Shown here piece by piece: positions 17,199-25,154 of a stretch of DNA of 64,000 nt. Within the stretch, counting starts at the first letter, position 1. The number at the start of each line of letters is the position of its first letter. The notes below the pieces were generated by a model. It was not told where the DNA came from. It searched no databases and was given only the letters and a program-made list of their open reading frames with translations. Location of the stretch: positions 6,109,105 to 6,173,104 of the forward strand of contig NZ_ABIZ01000001.1 of assembly GCF_000172155.1 (NCBI RefSeq). The letters run 5' to 3'. Origin of the DNA: Verrucomicrobium spinosum DSM 4136 = JCM 18804. GTDB lineage: Bacteria > Verrucomicrobiota > Verrucomicrobiia > Verrucomicrobiales > Verrucomicrobiaceae. The translations under genes were made by a program, and so were the position numbers.

Positions 17199-18479
17199 AT
17201 GGCCCACTACCTCCTCGTTCCCTTTGGCAGTGCCGGTGACGTCAACCCATTCATCTGGATGGGCCGTCTGCTCAAGGCGCGCGGACACGATGTGGAGTTG
17301 ATCACCTCCCCGCTCTTCGACGATGCCGCCCGTCGGGCTGAACTCCGTTTTACCGGCGTGGGCAGCAAGGATGAGTACGAGAAGATCCTGAGTCACCCCG
17401 ATCTCTGGAAACCGTACAAGGGCACCGCGCTGGTCTTTGAGATGGCAGGCAAGCTGTTGCGTCCGTTCTATGAAACTATCGCCGGGCGCATCCGCCCCGG
17501 CGAGACCGTCCTGGCCGCACCTTTCACCATGATGGCCGCCCGCGCTGCGAGGGAGAAGTTCAAGTGCCCCCTGGTCACCGTGCATCTGCAGCCCGTCTGC
17601 TTCCTGAGCGTACATGACACACCCATCATCATGCCCGGCACCGAGTGGATGCTGAAGCTGCCGGTTTGGGCCAAGAAGATCCTCTTCTCCCTGCCGAACC
17701 CTTCAGATTTTAAGCTCACGCCCCAAGTCAAAGCGATGTGCCGGGAGATCAACATCCCGAGTCCTCGACGCGTAGTGCCCGACTGGATGCACTCCCCCGA
17801 TGCAAACCTCGCACTGTTCCCGGAGTGGTTCGCCGCCCCCCAGCCCGACTGGCCAGCCAACACCCACACCGTCGGCTTTCCTCTAGCCGACCTCCGCACG
17901 CTTTTCGAGCTCCCGGCCGATCTTGCCACCTGGCTCCAGGAAGGCACCAAGCCGGTACTATTCACCCCGGGAACCGGCAACACCCAGGCCACCGCGTTCT
18001 TCCGTGAGGGGTTGGCAGCGTGCGAGAAACTCGGGCTGCGAGCCTTGCTGGGCACAAGCTTCCCCGAGCAATTACCCTCGCCTCTCCCTTCGTTCGCGCG
18101 ACACTTTGCCTATCTGCCTTTCAGCGAGGTGCTCCCGCACGTCTCCGCCTTTGTCCACCATGGAGGCATCGGCACACTCTCCCAGGGGCTGGCTGCCGGG
18201 GTGCCCCAGCTCATCATGCCCATGGGGCACGATCAACCGGACAACGTGATGCGCCTGCAAAGGCTCGGCACAGGGGATTACCTTGCCCCGAAGCAGTTCA
18301 AAGCCGGGGCCGTGGCAGCGAAGCTCAACCACCTGGTGCGAGATGGAACGGTCAAAGAGGCAGCCGAACGCGCCTCCACCCTGTGCCGTGCTGATGAACC
18401 CGCAGCCAGGGCGGTCGCCGTAATGGAGTCGGCAGGTGCCGCGGCAAGATCAGGACGCTACCTGTTCCAATGTCCTTAA
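17199..18479 (+). CDS. GT1/GT28-type glycosyltransferase (sterol/macrolide UDP-glycosyltransferase-like)
   Basis: A 426-residue GT-B enzyme that would transfer sugar from a nucleotide donor to a lipid or small acceptor. The N-terminal MAHYLLVPFGSAGDVNPFIW carries the glycine-rich acceptor-side loop typical of the family. The C-terminal donor-binding motif is VHHGGIGTLSQGLAAGVPQL followed by MGHDQPDN, the hallmark of UDP-glycosyltransferases acting on sterols, macrolides or rhamnolipid precursors. No membrane segment is present. The stop at 18479 is one base from the stop of the convergent apbE gene. The acceptor is unknown. Confidence 0.85.
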   Translation: MAHYLLVPFGSAGDVNPFIWMGRLLKARGHDVELITSPLFDDAARRAELRFTGVGSKDEYEKILSHPDLWKPYKGTALVFEMAGKLLRPFYETIAGRIRPGETVLAAPFTMMAARAAREKFKCPLVTVHLQPVCFLSVHDTPIIMPGTEWMLKLPVWAKKILFSLPNPSDFKLTPQVKAMCREINIPSPRRVVPDWMHSPDANLALFPEWFAAPQPDWPANTHTVGFPLADLRTLFELPADLATWLQEGTKPVLFTPGTGNTQATAFFREGLAACEKLGLRALLGTSFPEQLPSPLPSFARHFAYLPFSEVLPHVSAFVHHGGIGTLSQGLAAGVPQLIMPMGHDQPDNVMRLQRLGTGDYLAPKQFKAGAVAAKLNHLVRDGTVKEAAERASTLCRADEPAARAVAVMESAGAAARSGRYLFQCP

Positions 18480-18480
18480 T

Positions 18481-19551
18481 TCAGTCTCCCTGCTGGGGAG
18501 CATCCTTGGCGGGCCATTGCCCCCAGTTCATCAGATGGGTCTTGAACCCACCCCCCTGATCCGACTGCCACGTCATCCGCACGTGCATCTGGAGTTCCGG
18601 ATTCGTTTCCCCAAACGCTTCCGTCTTTGCCACTCCCATGACACAGAAGGCGGTGGCATACGCATCCGCCGTGGTAGAATCGGGTGCCACCACACTGCAG
18701 GCGATGCGATCAGTCAGCCCCAGGCCCGTCTTCGGGTCAACGATGTGAGAGTACCGTCTGCCGCCGAGTTCAAGGAATTGATGCAGATCTCCTGAGGTGG
18801 AGCAGCCGCAGTTGCTCAGGGTCACATGCTCGTACCGATCCGCATCCTCCGCGCTTTCAAAAGTGCGGAGTGCCACATCCCACCCTGCTTTCCCGGGGGG
18901 CGGATCACCAAAAGCGAGGTCCCCGCTCGCCGCAACGACAGCCCGGTTCAGGCCGCGATCTCGCAACACTTTCAGCGCAGCATCTGCCGCATACCCCTTG
19001 CCGATCCCTCCTAGATCGATCAGCACGTTCTCGGCAAGCTTCGTGACGGTCCCGTTCCCGGAATCAAGCTGCAACTTGTGCCAGTCCGCCATGGCCACCG
19101 CCCTGCGCGTGTCCGCCTCATCCGGCAGTTGTTTCCTCCGCTTCGCGCGACGCCACTGCTGCACGGCGTACGCCGATGTCACATCGAATGCGCCCTCCGT
19201 CCGTCGCGAGGTCTCAGCCGAACGGGCCAGCAGGGTGAACAGATCACCACTGACCTTCACAGCCTGTCCGGGGAGAGCCCGATTCAGCCGGCTCAGCTCA
19301 CTTTCCGGAAGATAGTCCGAGGCCGCAGCATTGATCTCCTCCACCCTTTTGTAAGCTGCCTCCACCGCCGCTTCAGCCCTTGCCTCATCTGCAGCGTAAA
19401 CCGTGATGGAGAAGACGGAGCCCATTTGGGGGCGGGAATAGTGGTACCGTTTCAGTGCAGCTGCTTCTTCAGCATGCGCTACACAGCCCCACACAAATGC
19501 CAGCACCCCTGCTGCCACGAAGGAAATCGCTCTGCGCAAACCCGTCATCAT
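18481..19551 (-). CDS. apbE: FAD:protein FMN transferase ApbE
   Basis: A periplasmic enzyme that attaches FMN from FAD to threonine in target flavoproteins such as NqrB/C or RnfG. Diagnostic motifs are YSRPQMGSVFSIT at the N-terminus, SDYLPESELSRLN, LIDLGGIGKGYAAD, RRYSHIVDPKTG and STTADAYATAF. The preferred start at 19551 gives a hydrophobic leader ending near VWGCVAHA, which could be a lipobox with an unusual tryptophan-glycine pair before the cysteine, or an ordinary signal peptide. A longer start at 19605 would overlap a hairpin and is less likely. No target operon (nqr, rnf) lies in the window. Downstream it converges with the glycosyltransferase. Confidence 0.9.
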   Translation of the reverse strand: MMTGLRRAISFVAAGVLAFVWGCVAHAEEAAALKRYHYSRPQMGSVFSITVYAADEARAEAAVEAAYKRVEEINAAASDYLPESELSRLNRALPGQAVKVSGDLFTLLARSAETSRRTEGAFDVTSAYAVQQWRRAKRRKQLPDEADTRRAVAMADWHKLQLDSGNGTVTKLAENVLIDLGGIGKGYAADAALKVLRDRGLNRAVVAASGDLAFGDPPPGKAGWDVALRTFESAEDADRYEHVTLSNCGCSTSGDLHQFLELGGRRYSHIVDPKTGLGLTDRIACSVVAPDSTTADAYATAFCVMGVAKTEAFGETNPELQMHVRMTWQSDQGGGFKTHLMNWGQWPAKDAPQQGD

Positions 19552-19567
19552 GAGCCAACGCAAAGGA

Positions 19568-19594
19568 GGCGGCGCTTCCTCAGGAAACGCCGCC
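19568..19594 (-). terminator. GC-rich hairpin between the FGE gene and apbE
   Basis: GGCGGCG at 19568-19574 pairs with CGCCGCC at 19588-19594, with a second small stem (CCT/AGG) in the loop. It lies downstream of the di-heme/FGE gene on the minus strand and just upstream of the chosen apbE start. Termination is plausible but no strong T-run follows. Confidence 0.35.
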
Positions 19595-19639
19595 GCCTTC
19601 ATCAAATCACAATTCTAAAATCAGCAATCCAAAATACGC

Positions 19640-21400
19640 CTACTCTTTCTCCACGCCGTTGTTCCAGTAGTGGAACATTTCCTCGGCACTGGGGATCTCC
19701 AGAGGGCGCACAATGCGGAAGCCGAGGAACTTGGCATCCGTGAGGTACCAGATGCTCTTGGGCAGCTGCGGATCCTGCTGTTTCCAGTCGGGGTTGGAAC
19801 CACGACGCACCGCGGCGCGGAGTCCGATCGCGTCATCGTCATAGGACCCTCCACGAGCCGTCTGGGGATAGGGCTTCGTGGACTTCACGTAGAAGCCCAC
19901 CGACTTGTCACCCAGAGCTGCAAGGTTCTTGTAATAGTCGGGCTGATACTGGTCGATCGTCCATTCGCACACGTTGCCCAGGATGTCATAGAGGCCCCAA
20001 GGGTTGGGCTTCTTCTTGCCCACTTGGGAGTACTGGAAGTTCGGCGCGTTGTCGTAGTACCACTCGTACTCCTTGGCCTGGCCAGCATCGTTACCCCAGT
20101 AGAACGGGGTCGTGGTGCCGGCCCGGGCGGCGTATTCCCACTCCTGCTCTGTCGGCAGGCGGTAGAAGTGGCCCGTCTGGGCACTCAGCCACTGGCAGTA
20201 TTTGTTGGCCGCGTGCTGCGTCATGCAGATGGCAGGATAGCCATCCGTCCCCATGCCGAAGCTCATCTCAGTATAGGGAGTCGTGGGCTGGGAAATAACG
20301 TCCGCAATCCCGTCCGCCGGGTTCGGCTTCTGTTTGGAGCCGTTCTTGTTGCGGCCCACATCCGTGATCATGAAGGGCAGGTACTCGTCCCAGGTCACTT
20401 CGTGCACGCCCATCCAGAAGGGTTTCACCTTCACCTTCACCTGCGGCCCTTCATCGTCCTTGCGGCCCTGTTCAGATTCCGGGCTGCCCATGAGGAACTC
20501 CCCCCCTTGGATCGCAGCCATCTTGTAGCCGATGCCGGTCTTGGGCACCTTGCTGTCGTAGGCTTTCATCTCCCCTTCGGCTTTCTCCTTGGAAGTCTGC
20601 ACGATGAAATCGTGGATCTTCTTCGCCAGCTCCATGTTGTCCAGCGTGTCGCCGGTCGGGGCTTTCTTCTCCTTGGCCTTCAGCGTTACGCCCTCTGGCC
20701 ATACTGCCCCCTGGTCGATCCAGCCGCGCAACAGGTCGAGTTGCTCCTTTTTAAGAGGGCCACCACTTTTGGCCGGCGGCATGAGGTCATCGTGATCCGC
20801 CGGCAGCGAGGCCAGGGAGTACACGGAGCTCTTGGCAGAGTTGAAAGCAATGATCGTCGGCGCATTCTCGCCGGTGGTGAAGGCGTCCTTCTTCGTCGCC
20901 AGGTTCAGGTCACCCTTGGCCTTGTCCGCATTGTGGCAGGAGAGACAGTTTTCCTCGAGAATGGGCTGGATGTGCTTCTCAAAGTTCACGCGTACCGTCT
21001 GCTCCAGCTTCACTTCCTTGGGCCAGTTCGCTCCCTGCTGCACCCAGAGCTTCAGGATTTCTGCTTGCTCAGGAGCCAGCAAACCTTCCTTCTTGGGGGG
21101 CATGACAGCATCCTCATCAGCCGCCAGCACGGTCGTGGTGTAAAGAGGGCTCTTGGCAGGATCGCCCGGCACCAGAGCCGTCCCATTGTCGCCACCTTTC
21201 ACGGTCAGTTCCAGCGTCGTCACATTCAGTCCGCCCTTGTCGGACTTGTCGTTGTGACAGTGCACACAAGCCGCCTCAAGGATCGGCTTCACATGTTGCT
21301 TGAAATCAGGTTTCTCAATCTTGGCGGCCGCTTCAGCGAACACTGAAGCCCCCCCAAAAGGAAGGATGGAAGCGATGGCAAGTAGGGATGTCGGTCGCAT
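19640..21400 (-). CDS. Di-heme cytochrome c domain protein fused to a formylglycine-generating-enzyme-like (SUMF1) domain
   Basis: A 586-residue secreted protein with a signal peptide (SLLAIASILPFGGASVFAEA). Two planctomycete-type cytochrome c repeats follow, each with a heme-binding CxxCH: CVHCH at 45-49 and CLSCH at 152-156. Each is followed by a VMPPKK- or LMPPAKSGG-type segment. From about residue 290 there is a formylglycine-generating-enzyme fold: GGEFLMGSPESEQGRKDDEG, HEVTWDEYLPF, YRLPTEQEWEYAARAG, NVCEWTIDQY and the final FLGFRIVRP. Such proteins are abundant in Planctomycetes and Verrucomicrobia next to sulfatases, but none is adjacent here. Whether the FGE domain is catalytic or only structural is unclear. 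Confidence 0.88.
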   Translation of the reverse strand: MRPTSLLAIASILPFGGASVFAEAAAKIEKPDFKQHVKPILEAACVHCHNDKSDKGGLNVTTLELTVKGGDNGTALVPGDPAKSPLYTTTVLAADEDAVMPPKKEGLLAPEQAEILKLWVQQGANWPKEVKLEQTVRVNFEKHIQPILEENCLSCHNADKAKGDLNLATKKDAFTTGENAPTIIAFNSAKSSVYSLASLPADHDDLMPPAKSGGPLKKEQLDLLRGWIDQGAVWPEGVTLKAKEKKAPTGDTLDNMELAKKIHDFIVQTSKEKAEGEMKAYDSKVPKTGIGYKMAAIQGGEFLMGSPESEQGRKDDEGPQVKVKVKPFWMGVHEVTWDEYLPFMITDVGRNKNGSKQKPNPADGIADVISQPTTPYTEMSFGMGTDGYPAICMTQHAANKYCQWLSAQTGHFYRLPTEQEWEYAARAGTTTPFYWGNDAGQAKEYEWYYDNAPNFQYSQVGKKKPNPWGLYDILGNVCEWTIDQYQPDYYKNLAALGDKSVGFYVKSTKPYPQTARGGSYDDDAIGLRAAVRRGSNPDWKQQDPQLPKSIWYLTDAKFLGFRIVRPLEIPSAEEMFHYWNNGVEKE

Positions 21401-21608
21401 GGGAACCAATGGCTTAGCACAGCGCGGGAGGGAGGAAACCCCAAAGTTCAGAGATCGAGTCTCAACTACGGACCTCCTCTCCCACCGTAAGTTTTTACGA
21501 TGAGTGTTGAAAGAATGACAATCTGACCACGGGTATCCGAAGGTGGCTCACGCCACCTCCCGGCTCCCCCATGCGATTGTTCTCAGCGGTGGAGAACAGC
21601 ACAGGGGC

Positions 21609-22907
21609 TCACGCCTTGATCAGCCCGGGTCGAGCGATTGGGCTTGGCTCAAATTTATCACCCCACTTCAGCGTGGTCTCAGGGGCCAAGTCTTCGTCGC
21701 TGGTGATGGCTTCTTGCCAGGTGATCTTTTTGCCTGAGTAGGCGGACATCCGGCCCATGATGCCCACCATGGTGCTGTGCAGCATCCAGGTGCCGTCGTT
21801 GAGCACCTCGCCCTTGCGGATGGCGGCAAAGAGCTCGTCATGCTCCACCTGATACATGTTTTTCTCCTCGCCGCGGAAACGCCAGCGGTCCTCTCCGTCG
21901 ATGAAGGGCTTGTCGCCACGGCCGATAATGAGAGCCCCTTTGGTGCCCCGGATGTAGTCTGCATTCTCATTGTAGCAGCCTTTGATCTGGCGGCAGCCGA
22001 GATGGGCCATCACGTTGTTGGGGAACTCATAGGCCACATGAAAGTGGTCGAAGATGTTGCCGCCCTCATTGGGCAGCTGACGCCCGCCCGTCGCCACGCA
22101 GGAAATCGGGTCTGCGTCCTTGAGGGCCCAGCAGAGTTTGTCCACGCTATGGATGGCCTGCTCCACGAGCCCATCACCGCTCAGCCAGGAGAAGTTGTAC
22201 CAGTTGCGCACCTGCCATTCCACATCACTCCACTCCGGCTTGCGGGCGGAGGCCTCCGGCATGGGCTTCACCGGACCGGTGTAGTAAGTGGCAAAGACGG
22301 AAGCCAGCTCACCGATCTGGCCATCATGCAGGCGCTTGAAGGCTTCCACACGCGACGCACTGCGACGCCAGCAGTAGCCAGCCACCACACTGAGTTTCTT
22401 CTCCTGGGACTTCTTGATGGCGTCCAGGGCCACACGATAGCCGGCCGGATCCACGGCCATGGGCTTCTCACAAAAGATATGCTTGCCTGCCTCGACAGCG
22501 GCCGCCAGATGGGCCGGACGGAATCCGGGAGGGCTGGCGAGGATCACCACATCACAGATATCAATCAGCTTTTGGTATGCATCCAGCCCGATAAACTGGC
22601 GCTCCTTGGGCACGTCCACCCGTTTGGCAAAGCTGTCACCCAGCATTTTCACGCTGGCCTCAGCCTTCTCCGCAAAGGCATCTGCCACGGCAAAGAGAGT
22701 GGTGTTATAGTCCGCACTCAGCGCCTGCTGGGCCGCGCCCGTGCCACGGCCACCGCAACCCACCAGGCCGATCTTCAAGGTATCAGCATTCTTCGCGTCA
22801 GCGCCCGTCGCCCCCTTCAGGACAAAAGGAAACAACACCGGGGTGAGGGCGGCGGAGTGGCCCAGGAACGAACGGCGGTTGAGCGCTTGCAGTGTAGTGG
22901 GATTCAT
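21609..22907 (-). CDS. Gfo/Idh/MocA family oxidoreductase with twin-arginine-like leader
   Basis: An NAD(P)-dependent sugar or inositol dehydrogenase-like protein of 432 residues. The leader has NRRSFLGHSAALTPVLFPFV, a twin-arginine export signal of the kind typical in this phylum. The Rossmann motif is KIGLVGCGGRGTG. The conserved segment AGKHIFCEKPMAV supplies the EKP lysine, and the C-terminal half has the usual alpha/beta domain with HSVDKLCW. The substrate is not readable. The gene is monocistronic, separated from the FGE protein by about 200 bases without features. A second family member lies at 45993-47243. Confidence 0.9.
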   Translation of the reverse strand: MNPTTLQALNRRSFLGHSAALTPVLFPFVLKGATGADAKNADTLKIGLVGCGGRGTGAAQQALSADYNTTLFAVADAFAEKAEASVKMLGDSFAKRVDVPKERQFIGLDAYQKLIDICDVVILASPPGFRPAHLAAAVEAGKHIFCEKPMAVDPAGYRVALDAIKKSQEKKLSVVAGYCWRRSASRVEAFKRLHDGQIGELASVFATYYTGPVKPMPEASARKPEWSDVEWQVRNWYNFSWLSGDGLVEQAIHSVDKLCWALKDADPISCVATGGRQLPNEGGNIFDHFHVAYEFPNNVMAHLGCRQIKGCYNENADYIRGTKGALIIGRGDKPFIDGEDRWRFRGEEKNMYQVEHDELFAAIRKGEVLNDGTWMLHSTMVGIMGRMSAYSGKKITWQEAITSDEDLAPETTLKWGDKFEPSPIARPGLIKA

Positions 22908-23087
22908 ATGAAGGAAGATTGACGGTGCACAACGAAGTTCGCGCCACCGGCGCTACTTCTTTCCGTCAAATGGCCACGCCTTAAAAGGTGTGACACGCTT
23001 CCTGCAAAAATCGCACACTCCACGGGGGCCGGCTTCGATGCGACTCCCCGGTCTCCCTCTCCTCCGAAATCTCCGTCAACGCGCCCC

Positions 23088-23549
23088 TCAGGACACCACA
23101 TTCGTCAAATTGGGATCCAGACGAGGGGGCTGTGGCAGCCAGTTTTCCTCGTCATCCCCACCGGCCGTTTCACCATTGCTAGGGCTGAGCGCCGCCGCGA
23201 CAAGCAGCTGGGCATCATTCAGGAATGTCTTCACCACTCCCGTCAGGAAATCCGCCTCCTCCTGGCGGGTGTGCAGCAACACCACACTGATATCACCCGC
23301 AAAGACGACCAGGGCATGCACATCTGGGAAGCCCAGCCAAAGGGAGTCCACCAGACGTGTTCCGCCACTTTGAAAATGATCGCGCCCGTCATTGAGCACC
23401 TGCACGAGCTGCTCCACCCGGAAGTCTTCATAAGGCATGAGGCTCACCAGGATCTGCCTACGCCATGACAGGCACAGCCCGTTGACAGATCCCGCGTGTT
23501 TGAGGCGCTCAAGGCTCGCGCGGAGGGAGGGAGTGATGGGATTGGCCAT
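23088..23549 (-). CDS. Hypothetical protein, possibly roadblock/LC7-like
   Basis: A 153-residue soluble protein without signal or membrane segments. The core SVNGLCLSWRRQILVSLMPY and ALVVFAGDISVVLLHTRQEE alternates strands and helices as in roadblock/LC7 (MglB-like) regulators, but the match is weak and comes from pattern only. The C-terminus is acidic and proline-rich (NGETAGGDDEENWLPQPPRL). Ninety-two bases separate it from a second small protein upstream on the same strand with a comparable layout, so the two may form a pair. Confidence 0.55.
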   Translation of the reverse strand: MANPITPSLRASLERLKHAGSVNGLCLSWRRQILVSLMPYEDFRVEQLVQVLNDGRDHFQSGGTRLVDSLWLGFPDVHALVVFAGDISVVLLHTRQEEADFLTGVVKTFLNDAQLLVAAALSPSNGETAGGDDEENWLPQPPRLDPNLTNVVS

Positions 23550-23641
23550 GGGAGTATAATTGCGGGAGGAAGTTGTGATCAGCGCCGACAGGAATCGGAC
23601 TGCCTGCCGACCTTTCAGTCATCTGGGTGGGAGAAAGAGGG

Positions 23642-23965
23642 TCACACTCCCTGCTGCCGCAGGGTCACCAGCAGCTCATTGTTGGAGACATTGGCGTCCA
23701 CCATGGCCCCCACAGCTTGCGTGGCGGGCTTGTCCGCACCCACAGGCAACAGGAACATCATGGAAAACTCCGGCTCATGGATCGCCGCGTACAGAGAGCC
23801 CCCCAGTTCCAGAGCACCACCCACACGGTCCGCGAAATGGCGCAACCCCTGATAGTCGGCAGCGAAATCATCCGCATCCTGCTGGCCAGATTCACTGATC
23901 ACCAGGCCATTCTGAATCTCTAAAACCCGCAGTGAGGGTGCCGTCGCAGGAGAGGAGTCGTACAT
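23642..23965 (-). CDS. Hypothetical small protein, partner of the preceding gene
   Basis: A 107-residue protein beginning MYDSSPATAPSLRVLEIQNG and containing LVISESGQQDADDFA, then GGSLYAAIHEPEFSMMFLLP. The opening 'strand, GLVISESG, acidic helix' pattern is that of roadblock/LC7 domain proteins, where a small subunit senses or tethers a GTPase; no GTPase gene is nearby. The family is uncertain. It precedes the 153-residue protein on the minus strand and is probably cotranscribed with it. The 259 bases upstream to ubiE (23966-24224) contain no gene. Confidence 0.55.
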   Translation of the reverse strand: MYDSSPATAPSLRVLEIQNGLVISESGQQDADDFAADYQGLRHFADRVGGALELGGSLYAAIHEPEFSMMFLLPVGADKPATQAVGAMVDANVSNNELLVTLRQQGV

Positions 23966-24224
23966 GATGGCAGATGTAATTTGTTGCTATCCTCTTTCCT
24001 CTCAAAAAAGGCCCCCTGAGGCAAGAACAAAGCACTGGAGAGGACGGAAAGTGAGCAAGTTGCTAAATTTTAAGATTCGCAGTCGGACATCGAATCTCCC
24101 TTATCCCTCACGGGGGCGTTTTTTTGAGTTTCACATGCCTCTTGACACAAAAGTACCCTCGCTCAGAACCTGGCGGACCACGGTTTCACCTTCCCTACCT
24201 CGCCCACCCCCTGTCCAGATTACA

Positions 24225-24941
24225 CTAGCCAGCTTTCCGAGCGTGATATAGCGAAGCGATGCCAAAACTGAGCGCGGAGGCATCGCTCTTCACGAATCCA
24301 TTCTCGCAGATCATGGCGTTCATCTTCTCACCACTGGGGAAGGCCTCAATGGTACCGCACAAGTACTCGTATGCCGCCCGTTCACCTGTCAACCATCCCG
24401 CCACACGAGGCATCACGTGGCGGAGATAGAAGAGGTGCCCCGTCCGAATCACTCTTGATTCCGGCAGGGAGAAATCCAATACGAACAAATGACCACCAGG
24501 GCGAAGAATGCGTGACATCTCCCTCAGCGCATCCGGCCATGAAGCCATGTTGCGCAAGCCAAAGGCGACGGTCACCACATCAGCACAGGCATCCTGAAGA
24601 GGCAGGTTCATGCCATCCCCCACGACCAGCTGAGTCAGCCCACGTTTCCGGGCCTCCATCAACATGGGCTGGGAGAAATCCACCCCCAGCACCGTCGCCT
24701 CAGGGCAGCGGCTCTGAACCTCCGCAGCAAGATCTCCACTGCCAGTGGCCAGATCCACCACCTGTCTCGGCTCGCAGGCAGCAACATCCCGACCCGTGCG
24801 CCATCGCCAGAGCACATCAATGCCGAGACTCAACACATGATTCGTCAGCACATAACGGCTGGCAATGGAAGCGAACGCCTTCCGGACGAAGCTGGCATCT
24901 TGCCCTTTTTTTGGGGCGCTGTCGCTTGAGGCTGGCTGCAT
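24225..24941 (-). CDS. ubiE: Demethylmenaquinone/2-methoxy-6-polyprenyl-1,4-benzoquinol methyltransferase UbiE/MenG
   Basis: A SAM-dependent C-methyltransferase of quinone biosynthesis, with 238 residues. Motifs include FASIASRYVLTNHVLSLGID (the family's opening), the SAM-binding VVDLATGSGDLAAEV, GVDFSQPML and GDGMNLPLQD. The family's second signature is VTVAFGLRNM followed by LRPGGHLFVLDFSLPE. The C-terminal GEKMNAMICENGF also matches. In a menaquinone-using phylum the methylated product is most likely menaquinone; this is inferred. tRNA-Leu lies 34 bases upstream on the same strand. Confidence 0.93.
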   Translation of the reverse strand: MQPASSDSAPKKGQDASFVRKAFASIASRYVLTNHVLSLGIDVLWRWRTGRDVAACEPRQVVDLATGSGDLAAEVQSRCPEATVLGVDFSQPMLMEARKRGLTQLVVGDGMNLPLQDACADVVTVAFGLRNMASWPDALREMSRILRPGGHLFVLDFSLPESRVIRTGHLFYLRHVMPRVAGWLTGERAAYEYLCGTIEAFPSGEKMNAMICENGFVKSDASALSFGIASLYHARKAG

Positions 24942-24975
24942 GCCACCGCTTTCGATTTAAAAAATAGAATAGTGA

Positions 24976-25060
24976 TGGTGCTCACGAGAGGACTCGAACC
25001 TCCACAGGTCTCCCTACAAGATCCTGAATCTTGCGCGTCTACCAATTCCGCCACGTGAGC
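24976..25060 (-). tRNA. tRNA-Leu (anticodon CAG), CCA encoded
   Basis: On the minus strand the 85-base sequence starts GCTCACGTGGCGGAATTGG and ends with the 3' CCA. The acceptor stem is GCTCACG pairing with CGTGAGC. The anticodon arm is CAAGA-TTCAGGA-TCTTG, giving anticodon CAG. A long variable arm, as expected for a class II leucine tRNA, follows, then a standard T-arm (GGTTCGAGTCC). Confidence 0.95.
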
Positions 25061-25154
25061 ATTTTCATTGCGGCCGGGTCGTGAACATGGACGGGGCACC
25101 AAACTTCTCAACTAGAATTTTGCACTTTTCACATGTTCTTCAGCCCATCGCATT

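Noticed and set aside
19670-21346. A 558-codon plus-strand frame opposite the di-heme/FGE gene
   Set aside because: Antisense shadow; the minus-strand frame has CxxCH and FGE motifs.
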